A stretch of 64,000 bases of DNA from Dipylidium caninum (GCA_017562135.1 QEYB01001046.1:620001-684000); one strand, 5' to 3'. Positions 11,936 through 25,187 are shown, counted from the first letter of the stretch. Notes: generated from the letters alone by a model not told the origin. A program made the numbers and translations.

Positions 11936-14640
11936 CTAACACTCATAGCAGTAACTCAAGCAATGTCTGGAAGACTGTATTTTCAAAGTAGACAGGCCTA
12001 AAATAGCCATCAAGCACGTCGAGACTGAATGTCGGGCGCATTGTCCGCCCGAGCTTACCGAGTCATCACAGGGGAGGCTCTTAAGCTCCCACTTCTCATC
12101 CGCGGAGTTAAGGTAATTCGACCTGAGATCGTTGAACAGCCTCATACTATTCACCAAGGTCTCAAACTTGGGAATGAGGTAGGACGGGGTCTCCGGGTTC
12201 GAGTTGCCCGGCAGCATCTCTACGGTGGGTCTACAAGTCTGCGAAAAGCTATTGCACCTCCGTATTTCCGCGTCCTCTCCATCCGTCACAGTTTCTATCG
12301 GTTCCACTAGCTGGCGTATGCTGCTAAATATATACTTGTTGGCAAATTTTGGTTTCGGTTGTTTGCAAGAGAGATCTAGCGGTTCTTCCTTGGGCGGCGT
12401 CCACATTCGCGCAGCCAGCAGTTGGCCCCAAAACGCAGTCATAAGCCACTGATGCGTTAGTGTCGAAAGAGGCAGACCCTCCTGGTTAACATTAGGAGTA
12501 CCTCCTTTGAATGGAACTCGGCTATGGTTTAGCTTAGGTCTTTTGTTATTGTCCGGATAGGAGTTAAGTCGATTCCTATGCTTAGACACCGTCAGAGATT
12601 CTTCATAACCCTCGAACACGTCGTAGAGGAGGGTGGAAGATTCACTTTCCGGGGAGGAGTCGAAACATAAGCGCTTGGGACTGAAGAGTTGTCGGCGGGC
12701 CTCGTTAAGATCCTTCCCACGGGACCGTTTTCGGCCAAACTGAAAGATGATTGGATCAACGGAGTGTGGTGGCGCGGGCGGTGGGTAATCCGGTGAGTAG
12801 AGGGGTTTTTCCTCCTTTTTTGGATGAGACTCGTCAAATAATTCAGCTTCTGCAAAATGGAACGCCTCGATTGCGAGTCTGTGATGTAGAAGATGAAGAG
12901 TTACAGCATAATTAACTATCCTGTGCTATTTTCCCATTCAAAGTTTATGACGTGTTCATCGCACAGGACCCCCTCCCCTTAAAGTGGGGCGTCAGATAGG
13001 CGCATTATCTCACTGATTCCACGAGTGGCAACCCGCTTCTTCCTACTAAACTTGGTTAAGACTGAATTGTGCCACTACGATTAATTGCGAAGGTCCTTTG
13101 TCCTGCGTGGAAGAGATCAGTAACCACAGCTATTCCTTCCACGTATCAATAATAAATTCTTCACAGTACGGGTAGAAATTAGTACAAATCACCCCAGGGC
13201 CCAACAGTTAAAAGCCTAAACTGAAAGAAATCATATTACAACAATGCATATTTGTCCTCCGCATCACCACGAGGCATTCTATATCCTTGAGATACAACTG
13301 TGGGACTTGACTTTGATGTTTGTTTTATTTTTTCTTTAGGATAACGACCCTTCACGCTTAGTCGTGTGAGTAACACTTGTCGGTGTGACCCAGTGGGTAT
13401 GTGCAGCGTTCCAAAGCTCTTGTGTATTTTGATCTTGTGTTTTATTTGTGTGATTTGCCGAATTACGCAGACGCCTATCCGAGAGGGGGGTTTGGGGGAA
13501 GAAGGAGGAGCATGGTGTGGTTAATCGGTGAAGCTGGAGGCATCCAACTATAGCATCTAATGATATTCATCTAATTAGGGTGGAAATGACAATGTTGAAA
13601 TCCATTTAATATCGCTTATGTCAAGAGCGAGCCTTCTTTCTCATTATCTCTTATGTACTTCCCTCCCATGTACGATGTTACAACTTTTTGGGGATACCGT
13701 GTTGCCCCTGTCAGTTAGTTTGTACATTTCACTCTCAGCAATGAGACTTGGCACTGATCCTCACCCTTGTCAAAATAAAGTCGTGCAACTCAGAGATAAG
13801 ACAATGCACAAAGGTAAAAGAAAATTCATTCTTAAAGTCGGCGTCCTCGTTTAATGGTGAACATGGGCCAAAGTCAAACAAACATTATTAAAAACCTCAG
13901 GGTATGAAAAAAAATGCGTTTATGAACAATGGAAACTTGTAAAGACATTTTAGCTCTTCCTATGCCCTAAATAAACACCAACACACCCTGCGTTTAATTT
14001 GGATGGTGGTTTTAAGCTGATTGAACAGAAACAAGGGATCCGGGGGAGGGGGGGACTCAAAGCCCCTAGACTTTCAGTGATGTAACCGAAATGGCGAAAA
14101 GAGATCATGCGAAACTGCTGCCATCTGCTGGAAATAGAGCGGTTACGTCCTAACACCTCCTTAACGAAGAAATCGATAGGCATGGGGAAAGGGGGAACAC
14201 TCAACGCACCTGAGGATAAACATTGCGTTTTTCAGGCGGAAGATAACGAAGTAGCTCAAGTGTAACACAACCCCGAACTGTCTCCAGTCTGTGTATACTT
14301 ACTGCCTAAAAAGGTATGGGGAGGGGGGACGCACACAAATGACATCGCTGCAAGAGGAGAGTACGAAGGTGAACTCCAACGTGGGTTTCAATTGGCCGAT
14401 ACGCCTGCGTCGCGCACCATTTACGCCAGAGTGCGCGTTAATGCATGTGTATGCGCGTGCGCACGTGCGTGTACGGACATTCGGATGTGCGGAACTCGGG
14501 TGGGCGTGAGAAGTGCAGCAGTAGGTGCGTACAAAGGCCACCAGACCGCGACCACGGCACTTGCACGTGCGCACATCCCCTCGAGCCGCCCAATAAAAAT
14601 GCTGCGGCTGCGGCAGTTCAACGAATGATTTTTCTGCCAT
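11936..14640 (-). CDS. Unrecognised nuclear-type protein with a PLDLS (CtBP-binding) motif
   Basis: I do not recognise the family. The secure part is the last exon, 12849-11936, which is open for 304 codons after a TTTTGCAG acceptor. It holds Pro-rich sequence (SPDYPPPAPP), basic NLS-like stretches (GRKRSRGK, NKRPKLNH), acidic/Ser patches and EEPLDLSCK near 12382-12368. PxDLS is the classic short motif that recruits the co-repressor CtBP. Upstream exons are tentative but in phase: 14640-14561 (ATG start, MAEKSFVELPQPQHFYW), 14288-14210 (LRYLPPEKRNVYPQ, good splice sites) and a 28-nt exon at 13220-13193. The joined model is 366 aa. No zinc finger, homeodomain or other DNA-binding fold is visible. 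A transcriptional co-regulator role is inferred from the motif alone. Confidence 0.55.
14430..14585. repeat. Alternating purine-pyrimidine (GTGCGC-rich) tract
   Basis: The stretch around 14445-14475 alternates TG/CG/CA almost without break (tgtatgcgcgtgcgcacgtg), with more CG-rich steps to about 14585. Such sequence is a typical Z-DNA former. It overlaps the proposed first exon of the PLDLS gene, so it may simply be promoter-proximal CpG-rich DNA. Confidence 0.5.
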
Positions 14641-17600
14641 AAAAGCGTGGTCTAATGGGAAGAATTGTTAGTGCACACGGGCAAGCATTTCAAACATTGT
14701 CATTACAAGACTGTGCATTAAATGGGGACCTAGTTTATTTTTTTAAAATCACTTTCCTCTACACGGTTATTTTACTAACAGAGAGTAACTTCGGAGGTAT
14801 TTACCATTGGGGCGAGCACATCACATTGCAAGCAATATGCACGAGACTTAAAGCTCTTCACTTTCTTAGCCTAGATGAACCGCTACTACTAAACTATTTG
14901 GTAGAATGGCAGATGATGTTTATCCGACTGATCATTTGCCTGCCCCTTGGCCTGGCTGTAAAGACTAAGTCGAGTCACCAACCCTTGAAGTCTATCAAAA
15001 TCTAAATGAAAGGCAGGCGACGTTCCGAAAGTAGGAAGAATGCAGAGCGGAAGAAAGTGATACTTCTTCCTGAGGTGTCTGGAAGTACTGTTTGAAAACC
15101 TTTTGAGACTCGCAGCAATAACAAATTGTGGACTATGGTTGTTTTTTCGAGTAATAGAAGAACTTAGCATAGGACAGTGTATCCTGAACCAGCGGATAGA
15201 CCATCATTCCGCACTGCTTTGGCTTATGGTAATGTCATGCATGAGTTGGGACAACATTCTTAAGAAAATACGTGGTAAGCTCTCCCTGTGCTACATGATA
15301 AAGCGTGTTGTTTCGACTTCTTTTCTCCCCGCACCTCCTTTTCATCCTCGCGGTAGCAACTTCTTTTACATAAAGGTGACCGGTTTATGGCCGCTTGTGT
15401 AGGTGACGGCAATTGTCATTGAGTTCGGGACCTGGTGGAGTTAAGTTTAAGAAGTTTAGGCAATTCGCAATTCCACAAACCTTGTAGCCTCACAGATGTT
15501 TGCTTATGCTACGAGATGAAGTCAGAGAATGGGAAAAATGTGTGGGGATTGAGCAGGCACTAAGAGTTAACCTCGCTCCTTGCCATGCTTATAGAAAACA
15601 AAGGTGATCAGCATCCCCACCCTCCTCCTTTATCGCCGTAGACAGAGTTCACGAGGTCTTAAATCCAGACGCTTAACCACATTGGTGAACCAATGTTGCA
15701 TCTGCCATTCGTTGCCACTCTTGAGGCGGGTAAACAAGTCGCAAAAGGACTAGAAAAATCCTTTTTTCAGGTGTAGTGTGTAGAATTTGTTCTGACATTT
15801 GTCCACACTTTCACTGAGGTTAGGGAAAAGTCTTAGCGCACACACACACACACATCATGGCAATTTTCGAAACTGCGCCCCTCTCCTTATCCCTCCCTGA
15901 CTCCTCCCTTCGCCCCGGCCCCCACCGGTGAAGTTAACGAGCAAAAACTACATTTGCCCACACGAAGCAGGCTAGTGTTTGGCAAATGCTAATTGCCTAT
16001 TCACTGACTCGGGGGACTTTTTGGCCTTAGTCCTTCTCCTCCTCCTCTTCCTCCAGTTTTGGTTCAGTAATTGCTATTACGAGTGTCGAGTGTGAACAAG
16101 AACGCGTATCACCAGTCAGACGACTTGATCACATTACATGAATGTCTTTTTTCTAAAACACAAAGACCCCAATGAATTGTTATGACCGCGAGATTCACAC
16201 TCGTCGCAAGTCATTTGACCGCATCACCACTTGACGCATAGCAGGAGCAACATGATCTCTTCCATGCTTGTGGGCAGATGCTAACACAGGCTATTGCGTA
16301 CTCGCACGCTACGAGGAAACGGAACTAGGTTGAATTAAGAAACTCCGTATAGTGCGACAGATTGACGTGCCCTAAAATGCAGAACATGCCATGCTCACGC
16401 CGATTGTCGTCTCCAGTGATGGCAGAATTCCACTAATCTCACTTCTGTGCTTCCTTCCTTGAAGACATTGTTCACCACGGGAGTTGTACATTTTAAGTAA
16501 AAACTGATAATTTATGTATTGGAGGCGATGGAAATGTCCAGAGCCACCTTGCGGCAAGCCACAAGAGGCGCGAGGATCACGTAAGGAAGACGGGTCATCA
16601 GGAACAATGTGGCGTTGGTAGGAGATGCTTCAAATGGCAAAAAGCTGATGCTGATGACAATATGGCCGGCACCGAAGGCCTACCCTCATATATTACTGGC
16701 TTACCAGAAGGATCATCGCACTAAATAAGGTTATTCAGTACCACGGCGAGACCTGGAGAGTTCATATGCACGCTGGAAGGAGCGCGAGTGACCTCTGAGA
16801 CGCCGACCGTCAATCCGTAGCTCACCGTTTCTCAGACTCCAGATTGTGAATCTAGTTTAGGTTGGCTAGTCGCCGCAGGTGTAAAACCCCGCAGATTAAC
16901 CACCACCCGTGCCACAATCAACCCTAACACCTCGACTGTTCCATAGGCATAAAACTAGAAGCTAATGCCCACAATGCACCATCCGGGCGTTTACTTGACA
17001 GACAGGCATCTTTGGCCCTGAAAGCATGCACAATGGGGATGCCATTGCCCTACCTGCGAGACGTGAGTGACCCCAGCCCCCACGCTTTCGGTCACAACCT
17101 CAGCGGAAAAGTCCTACTGCTCACCCAGAGCCATGCAACAACCTTACCTGTTTCCCGGTTCTGACATGCTGCCATGGCGGGGCGGCCAATGAGCGTCCCC
17201 GCCCGCCTCTTTTGATTTCGATAACCTGCGTGCATCGTATCACCGACAAAATCTCTGCCCGACTAAACGCGTCTCATGCCAGGCGCCATTTAAACATCAG
17301 TCAAACTGACCGAATTCTCGGACCTCCACAAAAGCCGCTCATTCAGAAATCCCTAAGACCTATGAGTTTCAAAAAAGCATACCATGTTACCCGCCCAGGG
17401 TGCCAGTTTTGTTCAGTAAAAGCTTACAGACAAATAGGGGGGTTAATAACAGCCCTTGAAGTACTATACTGGAGAACAGAAAAGACACCCAGATGGTGAT
17501 GGGAGATCTACCATAAAGTGCCAGTACTAGCCACTAGGCGCGCTCCGGTAGCGTCGACAAATGTTAGAATAATTTAGGTATAATATATGTCAGGAAGCTA

Positions 17601-18933
17601 CTAAACTGAAACACTGGACCACATACCTGCACTCGACTCCACATCTCAACTATGGCAGTACAAAAATAAAACGAAATCGCGCTTGCAGTTACAGCAAAAC
17701 CACATTCTCTTTGCTCTTCTTCTCAATCTACAAGCCACATCGAAGTGTAAACAAAATAAGGAGACTGAAACAAAATACAGAGAGAACTGCGCCACGTCCC
17801 GTCGCCGGCAGTTCACGACCCCCCTTCAAGCACCTCAGTTGTTGCGCTTTCGCTGGAAAGAAAAGGAAAGCGAAGTTTTAGTAATAGCCATGTACAAAAC
17901 CAAGTGGAAACCAAGAAAATAAAAACACTATTAAGAAACAGTATATTCATTTGGACTTCAAGGAGAAGAAGCGAGTAATAATAGTCGAATATGGAATTTC
18001 AGATTTTTGTGACTCTTACTAAATAAGGGGGTCTTGTCTTGGTGTTAGCAAGTGCCAAGCGGGTTTGGCCATTACTCCGAGCATAATAATATCAAGGCGC
18101 GGTGAATGGAATACTCAACTGTAACAAAAGGTTGCAATAAAAAAGGCCATTTCTCTGGACATTTAGCCGGAGCGATTCTTAACACCGTGATATTGTAAAA
18201 AAGTCGAATAGAAAATTCGGAATAATCAAAAAACTGCCTCCATTATTTGACCAACAAAAGGTAAGTTGTGGGTTGACTCATTGTTTAATCATATCAGAAA
18301 TGTGGCGAGGTTTAAGTAAGTTTAAATCCCGAAAGAGGTGAATAATTAAACGAAGTTGAAAACTCGACTACCGCTCCATAAGAAAAAGATTTAGCATAAT
18401 TTCTAAATAAAAAAAACTGGATGATGTCATGAAACAGGTAAGTTTATGAAAGCAATCGTCTAGGGAAAACAGAAATGTCATCAAATAAATCGTGACGCTA
18501 TCCAATCAAAAGGAAATAATTGTTCCCAAACACAAAAACAAACGGCAGAAATAATGAAATTCTACCATTATTTATTCGTGTGAATGTGTTCTGTCAAATA
18601 CGTCGTAGAACGAAAGAGGAAACAACAGCGAACAACCCTCAACACAACTCTAACTTCTCCGCAGACATCACGGTGAGACGGGAAAAAGCCACCACACCCA
18701 CCACACCTTAAACTCCGCCACTCCAACGGACGAAAAGTGAAAACACTAAACCCAGCACACACAGAAAAACGAAGGATAGAAATAGATATTCTAGCACAAG
18801 GTGTCCTAAACAGTCGGCACATAAATGGCTCGAAAGAGGATGAAAAAAAATGCAAAGCCAATCTTTCCATCTTATATTTTCATAAGAGGACAAAGTTTGT
18901 GACACGTTTCCAGTTGTTTAGAATCTTTGGTTG
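14641..18933. other. 4.3 kb without a recognised gene
   Basis: Open frames are short, with no family motif and no phase-consistent exon pairs that I could see. It should hold the promoter of the PLDLS gene at its left and the 3' UTR of EXOSC10 at its right. The 16.3-16.9 kb part has few stops on the minus strand and may be worn repeat DNA. Confidence 0.4.
15839..15854. repeat. (CA)n microsatellite
   Basis: Eight CA units in a row, read directly. Confidence 0.9.
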
Positions 18934-21900
18934 TCAAAAAATACCAGGTATTCGTACCTGAAGCTGGGGTGGGGTAAAAACAGCGCAACCTGAACGAGAG
19001 AAGGGCACTGAGCCGCGAAGGGAAGTGGTGTTACCAATTCCGCTACCACCGCCACGACCACCGCCTCTGTTGCGCCTTTTCCGACGGCCTGAGGAGCCCG
19101 GCACCTGATGGTTGCGGCCTGTATCTCCGGTGTCATGGGAATCTCTAGGCGAGCCAATGGTTTGGAGGGTGACTGTGAAGGCTCCACTAGTGGTAATAAC
19201 AGCTAAGTTTGAATAACCTCATAACGGACGTATTGTCCAATTTAGAGTTAAAATAAGTACTTGAATGGGGCGGAGGATCATTAGCCAAGTCAACTGTCAG
19301 ACCGCCGGAAAGACTTTGATGAGTTTGTGACTTGGTTGCCTTGGATAATTTCTTCAACTGAAAAGGTAGAAGGACGGACTACAAATAGTGAGATGCAATA
19401 CTGAATTAAGGAATAGAGTCCATAACTAGAGCATGAACGACACAAAACTGTTCGGGCTCCCAATTATGAAAATGATACTAGTACAATGTCTAAAAAGGAA
19501 ATATCTATAATTTAATATAAAAAGTTACGGAAGTTTATCAAACATTGGGGCGATAGTTTGTAAGAAAAAATCATTGTAAATTCACCAAGACAATTCGTTC
19601 AGGTAACATGCACGGTACCAGAAATGGAGTATGTTCAAACACAAGTACGATTTAAGGCCCACCTTTTGATCGCGAAGTATTACCACATCAGTGCCGGTAC
19701 TAGCGTTATCAAGCTCCTTCGAACTTAGAGATCGACTCTGCCCAGTCGTTACGTTTAGTTGAGAAGGATACTCTATCCCGGGCTTTTGTTGCTGTTGCCT
19801 GTTTTTAAGATTGGCCAGTGCACGGGATTGAGCTGACCGACCAAGGCAAACACTTCTGGGACGGAATTTTGCGCCTAAATCCTCTACCTCTATCGCCTCC
19901 GCTAAGAATAGAGAGACAATTTCATATGAGTAATGAAAAGATGCTGAGTCAAAAATAATTAACGCTACGTATCAAGTTAAATAGATGTATTCTAGCACAT
20001 AACAGTGTCATTTTCGAAAGTTGGGAATATGTGTATAATCATTTTCGGACCAGCAGAAAAGACTTTACACTCAATAACAAAAGTAATGACGAAAACTGCA
20101 CTCACCCGCAGTGAGCTTTATCGGCGAAGGAACATTGCCATCCAGAATCTGAACAGACTCAGGCAGAGGAGGTTTAAATAAGGGGTCTTCATTAATTCCA
20201 AGGGTGGTGGCGGTAGGGCCGGATGAATCATTAGAAACGGGGTGAGACTCATTTTCAACAGACATATGGTCTGAAATTTGCATTGGCTTGACCACGTCCA
20301 AGAGCTAAAACCGAAAAAAGAGTACTCAAAGGATCACCGAAATGTCTTACGTTAACCCGAGAACTTGCTCAGTACCTTCTGAAGCACGAACCGGCTGGGG
20401 TCCATAAAGACTCCAAGGACGGGTTTCGGGTAATGAGGAAATCTACGTCCAAATAAAGAAGGCTTTGTCAAGGGACTTCTTTTTAGCGAATCTAAAGTTT
20501 GTATGAACATATAGTGAATATTTCATAAAGCAACCATTATCGTAAAAGGAAAAGGAAATTACTCGGAGAGGAATTCGTCAGAATTTGATGCCCAACAGAG
20601 CGCAAATCGTGGGGTGCGGACCGTGATGCGGTAGAGTACAAAGGGATTACGTTAGACGTTAGATTTGGGAGGTTTACTGACTCCAACGTAACTCTATCCT
20701 GATCGATTTCCTAGAAAAAGAATGCTAATAAAACACTGCCTCAACAGCCAAAAATTGGCAAAATACACTCACTTGTTCAATGTTTTTACCATTCCTGGCC
20801 TCGAGAATAATCTTGTGAAAGTCTGCCACGTACTTGCGCAAAAGAGGCGGAACGGGGTTGCAACAGGCAAACATACCAGTTGTTTCCCTACACGACAGAT
20901 ATTTTACTACTAGTTTCGGGAAAGTAGAATTTTAACAATAAGACAAAAGAAGTAGACATACTTGGGAAGTTTTTCCGCTATTTGGTGGATCAAGTGGTTG
21001 GGGAGAACAAAACTGAAAGAAAAATGGAACAACCATTGATAGTTATGCATGTTTTCGCCAATCGTTAAATTCTTTGCCGAACTTCTCTGATTAGACAAGA
21101 TCCTTGGCAATTTCAATTTTCTTTGAGAAATTTAACTAAACAATATTCATACCTTCACATACAAAGTTGTATCAAAGTTACACACGAAATCAACCGATAC
21201 TAACGGGTTCAACATTAGAATTAAGTAGTAATGTTGAGAATCTCATGAAATAACTACAAATTTTGCCTGCCGAGCCATCTCATTTGTGAAAAACGAATGC
21301 TCGGTGCCGCAAATTGTTTAACTAGACGATACTATATTTAAGAAACTATCAGCAGAATAAGGGTGACTGAGCGATCTAGGGATAATGAAAAGACTATGAA
21401 CACGATGTTTATTTTGATACATCAGTCAGTACAGCTAGTCTACCTAAATTCCCAAAAGTGCCATTCATGAATAGCGAAATCAGTTCAAGCTAAAAAAGCG
21501 CTCGAAATATGGATCGTGGTTAACGAAGAACCACATGAAAATGGAACAAGAAACGTACGCACGGCTTTCATCTTCGTTTCGAGCAATGGAGTCTCGCAGA
21601 ATGCACAAGTGTTTGAGTGCGTAGAGTTGCCGCTTATTTAGGGACATATTACTATCCGCATGCGGTTTTAACAGGTATTCCAAATTGTTAAACCTCGGTT
21701 TTTTGTAAATCTAACAAGAAAACAGATAAGGCGGGATACAAAGTGCAAAAATAAAAAATTGGTACTCACACGCAGACAGAGCCGTCGACTGCGTTCCAGA
21801 GCCTCATTTAACAGATTCTGACCCGCCAGCAGGCCACGAAGATGTTCAGCCACGTAAAGCAGATAGTGCGTGTCTGATCGAGCATAATCAATCAGCTCTC

Positions 21901-23871
21901 TGGGAAGAGGCCTAAGTAAGAAATGATCAATACAAAGTTAAGGCTACAATGGTCGTGCTGCTATGCACAAAGTAGACAAAGCTAGTCATCACAAGACATT
22001 TAACACAATTTAGTATATCACGTCAAGCACACATGCTCGTCATCGTATTGTTGGTACTGGTGATCTTACAGTTATTATACAACAATAGAAAGAACTCACT
22101 TATAGGCTTACAAGCCATGCTATCTCCAAAGTTAATTGGCACTGTTATCAAGTCTTAAAGGAGTATATAAGTACCAGAGATCGGCATACGTATAAAGATA
22201 TATATTTACGTAAGACAGCTGAAATAATAGTAAAATTGCACTAAGGTCAATGTATAAACGAAGCCCACATAGCAAATAATTCCTGAAGCTGTCGCCGTAA
22301 ACCTAATATCTCTCAAGGTCACACCGTAAAGAAATCACTGTAAGTTCAAGCGCATGATAAATTTCAAAAAAATTACAATTAAATGACGTGCCTAATCCGC
22401 CAATCTGCCAGTTGAAAAGCTTTATTCGGAAAAATCCCAACGAAGCGTTGAAGGAGGTAAGCGAGAGAGAAACGCGGGAACTGGAGCGTCCGGGCCGCCT
22501 GCCCGGTGTCAAAGAGGTTAATAATATAGACGCCAAAGTCACGTTGAAGCCACATTAAATCCAAATCAGAACCGTGAAGCACTTTAACAACTTTTGGATC
22601 TGTGAATAATTCATTCAAACGTCCAAGGTGGTCACGGAGAGCAAGGGCATCGACGATGTAGTCTTTGGTTCGCGTTGAAAGTTGTATTAAACAAGTAATA
22701 CCGAGGAATGAGCGGTAGCTATGATGCTGCGTGTAAATGGAATTAAGTAAGACCTCCCAGATATACAGACTAATAATATTATACAATACTAATTACCTCC
22801 AAATCCACTGCAACTTCTGATGCGCCACTCAGTTCCTTTAGCATATTACTTAGCATATCGACGTTATCCACAATATCCAAAGGAGTTTCTTCCAAAGAGG
22901 ACGGCTTCGGGTTTGCCGCGATGGGAATGTATTTATAATCTTCCAAATTCCTCTTTAAGTCCTCGAGTTCTGACAGATAGGGGTGAACATAATCAAACGT
23001 TTCAGGATCGGCTTCGAAATTGCAGTCTAAAAAAAACAACACTTGAATTAATTATGGTCACTTTTTCATCATAGAATACGGCAAGTAGATTACCTTGCAA
23101 TTCAACTATCGCATTTGGTTTGGACTTTAAAATCGGGAGGAATGGTGCATGACTGTTGTCTGGTGGGACAGTAAAGAAATTTTGCGGACGAACAATGTGT
23201 TTGGAAGCAAAGAGTCTCGTTGGATTCCGACCAACCGCATCCCATGGGCGTTTGTTCACTTTACAACCATTTGAAGAATAGTTATTCTGTTTGTCATAAT
23301 CAAGATCATGGGTTACCTCATGCAAGGATATAGAAGTTTGCCCATCATCCAGAGTGACCACAAAGTTCTGGACATTGCTGTTATTTCCTTTGTCTGGAAA
23401 TTCCTCCTTATCCATTTCGGCAGTCTACAGGGTAGAATGTTGTGCAATGACATACTATGCGGTCGAGGACACCATCATTAATTGATACAAGCGTATTGAA
23501 CTTCTCTTCTAAGGATTTGGGCTGAGGCTGATCCATTATATTCGCATTACCATGTAGTTCATCAATGATGCTTTGAACCCTACAAATTGACTACGAGTTC
23601 AAGAATCATACGTTGACAATATGTGATTGGAATTTCCATTCATAACGGCTTTGTATTCGGCATAATCATTGTAATAAGTAAAAGCCGGGGTAGAATGGGT
23701 GGGAAATTCATGGGAAAACTTAACGGCCTGGGCGACACTTGGCACCAGGGTCTGCATCAAAAGTAATACAAGATTCCTCTAACCTACTGATACAAGATGT
23801 CTTGAGGCGTTGGTTAAATCATCTTCAGAGCCACCCTTAAGTATATCGGACATCGCATTAGGGGACAGCAT
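18934..23871 (-). CDS. EXOSC10: Exosome component 10 / Rrp6 3'-5' exoribonuclease
   Basis: This is the DEDDy exoribonuclease of the nuclear RNA exosome. Sixteen exons join in phase to 932 aa (human 885): 23871-23788, 23751-23612, 23579-23456, 23424-23094, 23026-22797, 22726-22392, 21911-21770, 21710-21559, 21012-20962, 20887-20773, 20710-20563, 20491-20376, 20304-20106, 19901-19663, 19357-19218, 19186-18934. Residues about 28-116 look like the PMC2NT domain. The exonuclease has AVDLE (to 303, split by an intron from HHSYRSFLG), HGSDLDLMWL (Asp357) and YARSDTHYLLY (Tyr424, Asp428), so all catalytic residues are present. HRDC follows: NEDESRAFVLPNH and ACCNPVPPLLRK. The tail is basic and Gly/Arg-rich (RRKRRNRGGGRGGG). 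One intron needs a GC donor. The ATG at 23871 is the first in frame in its exon. The last two exons are the least certain part. Confidence 0.93.
22390..22391 (-). other. Non-canonical GC 5' splice site in EXOSC10 intron 6
   Basis: Exon 6 must end ...GATTGGCGGATTAG at 22392 so that LADWRIR continues into PLPRELIDYARSD, as in human DWRIRPLPEE. The next two intron bases are GC (AG|GCACGT). The acceptor is a normal TTACTTAG at 21912. The nearby GT at 22386-22387 would break the frame. Confidence 0.75.
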
Positions 23872-25187
23872 GAACGGACATTCGTCACACACAGGCGGTT
23901 TGCCACTTTTCAGCCAATTAAAACAAACATTCTCTGGAAATGACCTTCAATTTATCAGGAAAATTTAATCGCGCCTTCAACTAAATTTAAACGCAAAGTC
24001 AGAATTTGTCAAAACATTCAATCAAGGTGTTAACATTACTTTTACATAGTTTGCGAGCTTTCGACCACAGCAGGTAATTATCACCCATATAGTGTGAAAT
24101 AACTGTACGATTTCGCCTTATCTTGCTTGCAGTCCCGATACGTATGCGAAAAGTAAAACTTTCTATAAATTCAGTCCTTTTGGAAGCAAATGGTGAATTC
24201 CACCGCAATTCAATTTGCCCCGAAAACTCTACTTCAGTCCCTAAACGGGCTTGTGAAACCCCTAAAATCCTAGTATTTTACCCTTTTAAAGTCAACAGCT
24301 GAACATGAGAATGTGGTCCCTTCTTAACCGCCCTACGTGCTTCATTTCCCAAGAGGATATGCTACAAAGTATAATTCAATAACTTCTCCAAGGATGGTAC
24401 TCCAGCTGAGTTATTCAAAGCAATGCAAAATATGGACCAAAATAACGGCTTTAGCAAAGATGTAAACCCTTTAATATCAAAATCGTCATCACAACCATTG
24501 GAGGTAGTGTTAGAGTGTGAAAGCGGCGCAAACTTACTTTTTGATTGCTGTCTTTGATTAGATTAGTTTGCCGAAATTAATATCTAAAAACACGTTTCTA
24601 CGAGGAAATTAACAGGACATAAATGTCAGATTTAAACAATTTTCTCATATGCGTAATGCGTGGTAAAATAGACTATGAAAATTAGCTGTTTCACCCTTTT
24701 CTCCTAAGGGGTAACACCGCACCAATAAATTTAGACAAGTTGCCAACGCCATATACTTTTTAGAAGCAAAGCAAAACTCGTTAGGAAAATGCTGCATTAG
24801 TGTAATACCAATGCCTCGGTTTTGGACATCCGATTTACGAATGGCTGACCTTACTTTCGGGCAGCCACATAGAAAAATAACCTCTCTTTTCATGCCCAAA
24901 CATATTTTCTCTTCACTGCGACAAGAGGTTTAGGACACGCACTACTCGATTTCCTACCAGTTTACCCATCTTTTGATATTTAGGCCTCTGCCTTTAACTA
25001 TTTGACCTGTCTCCTGGTTTCATTAGTGGGCTTCAGCACACCATTGTGCACAAACCACGATCCAGGGCTATGAGGAATTTCCCTTTGTACTATTTTGCAT
25101 ATTTATATTTACCTACAACGTAGTCGTCTTGACAATACCCATGGGAATGGCGTACAATCCTTCAAAGAGCATCACGGGTAAAGAGGT
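23872..25187. other. Divergent intergenic region between EXOSC10 and the small orphan gene
   Basis: The two genes are transcribed away from each other, so both promoters lie in these 1.3 kb. It is AT-rich with no coding-like frame. I could not identify a specific promoter element. Confidence 0.5.

Noticed and set aside
14299..14509. Cys/Arg/His-rich open frames in both strands over the GTGCGC tract
   Set aside because: They are a by-product of alternating CG/TG/CA sequence, which lacks stops in several frames.
16372..16557. Minus-strand frame MPQGGSGHF... considered as a reverse transcriptase fragment
   Set aside because: No YxDD box or other RT blocks nearby; the resemblance to LPQG is too short.
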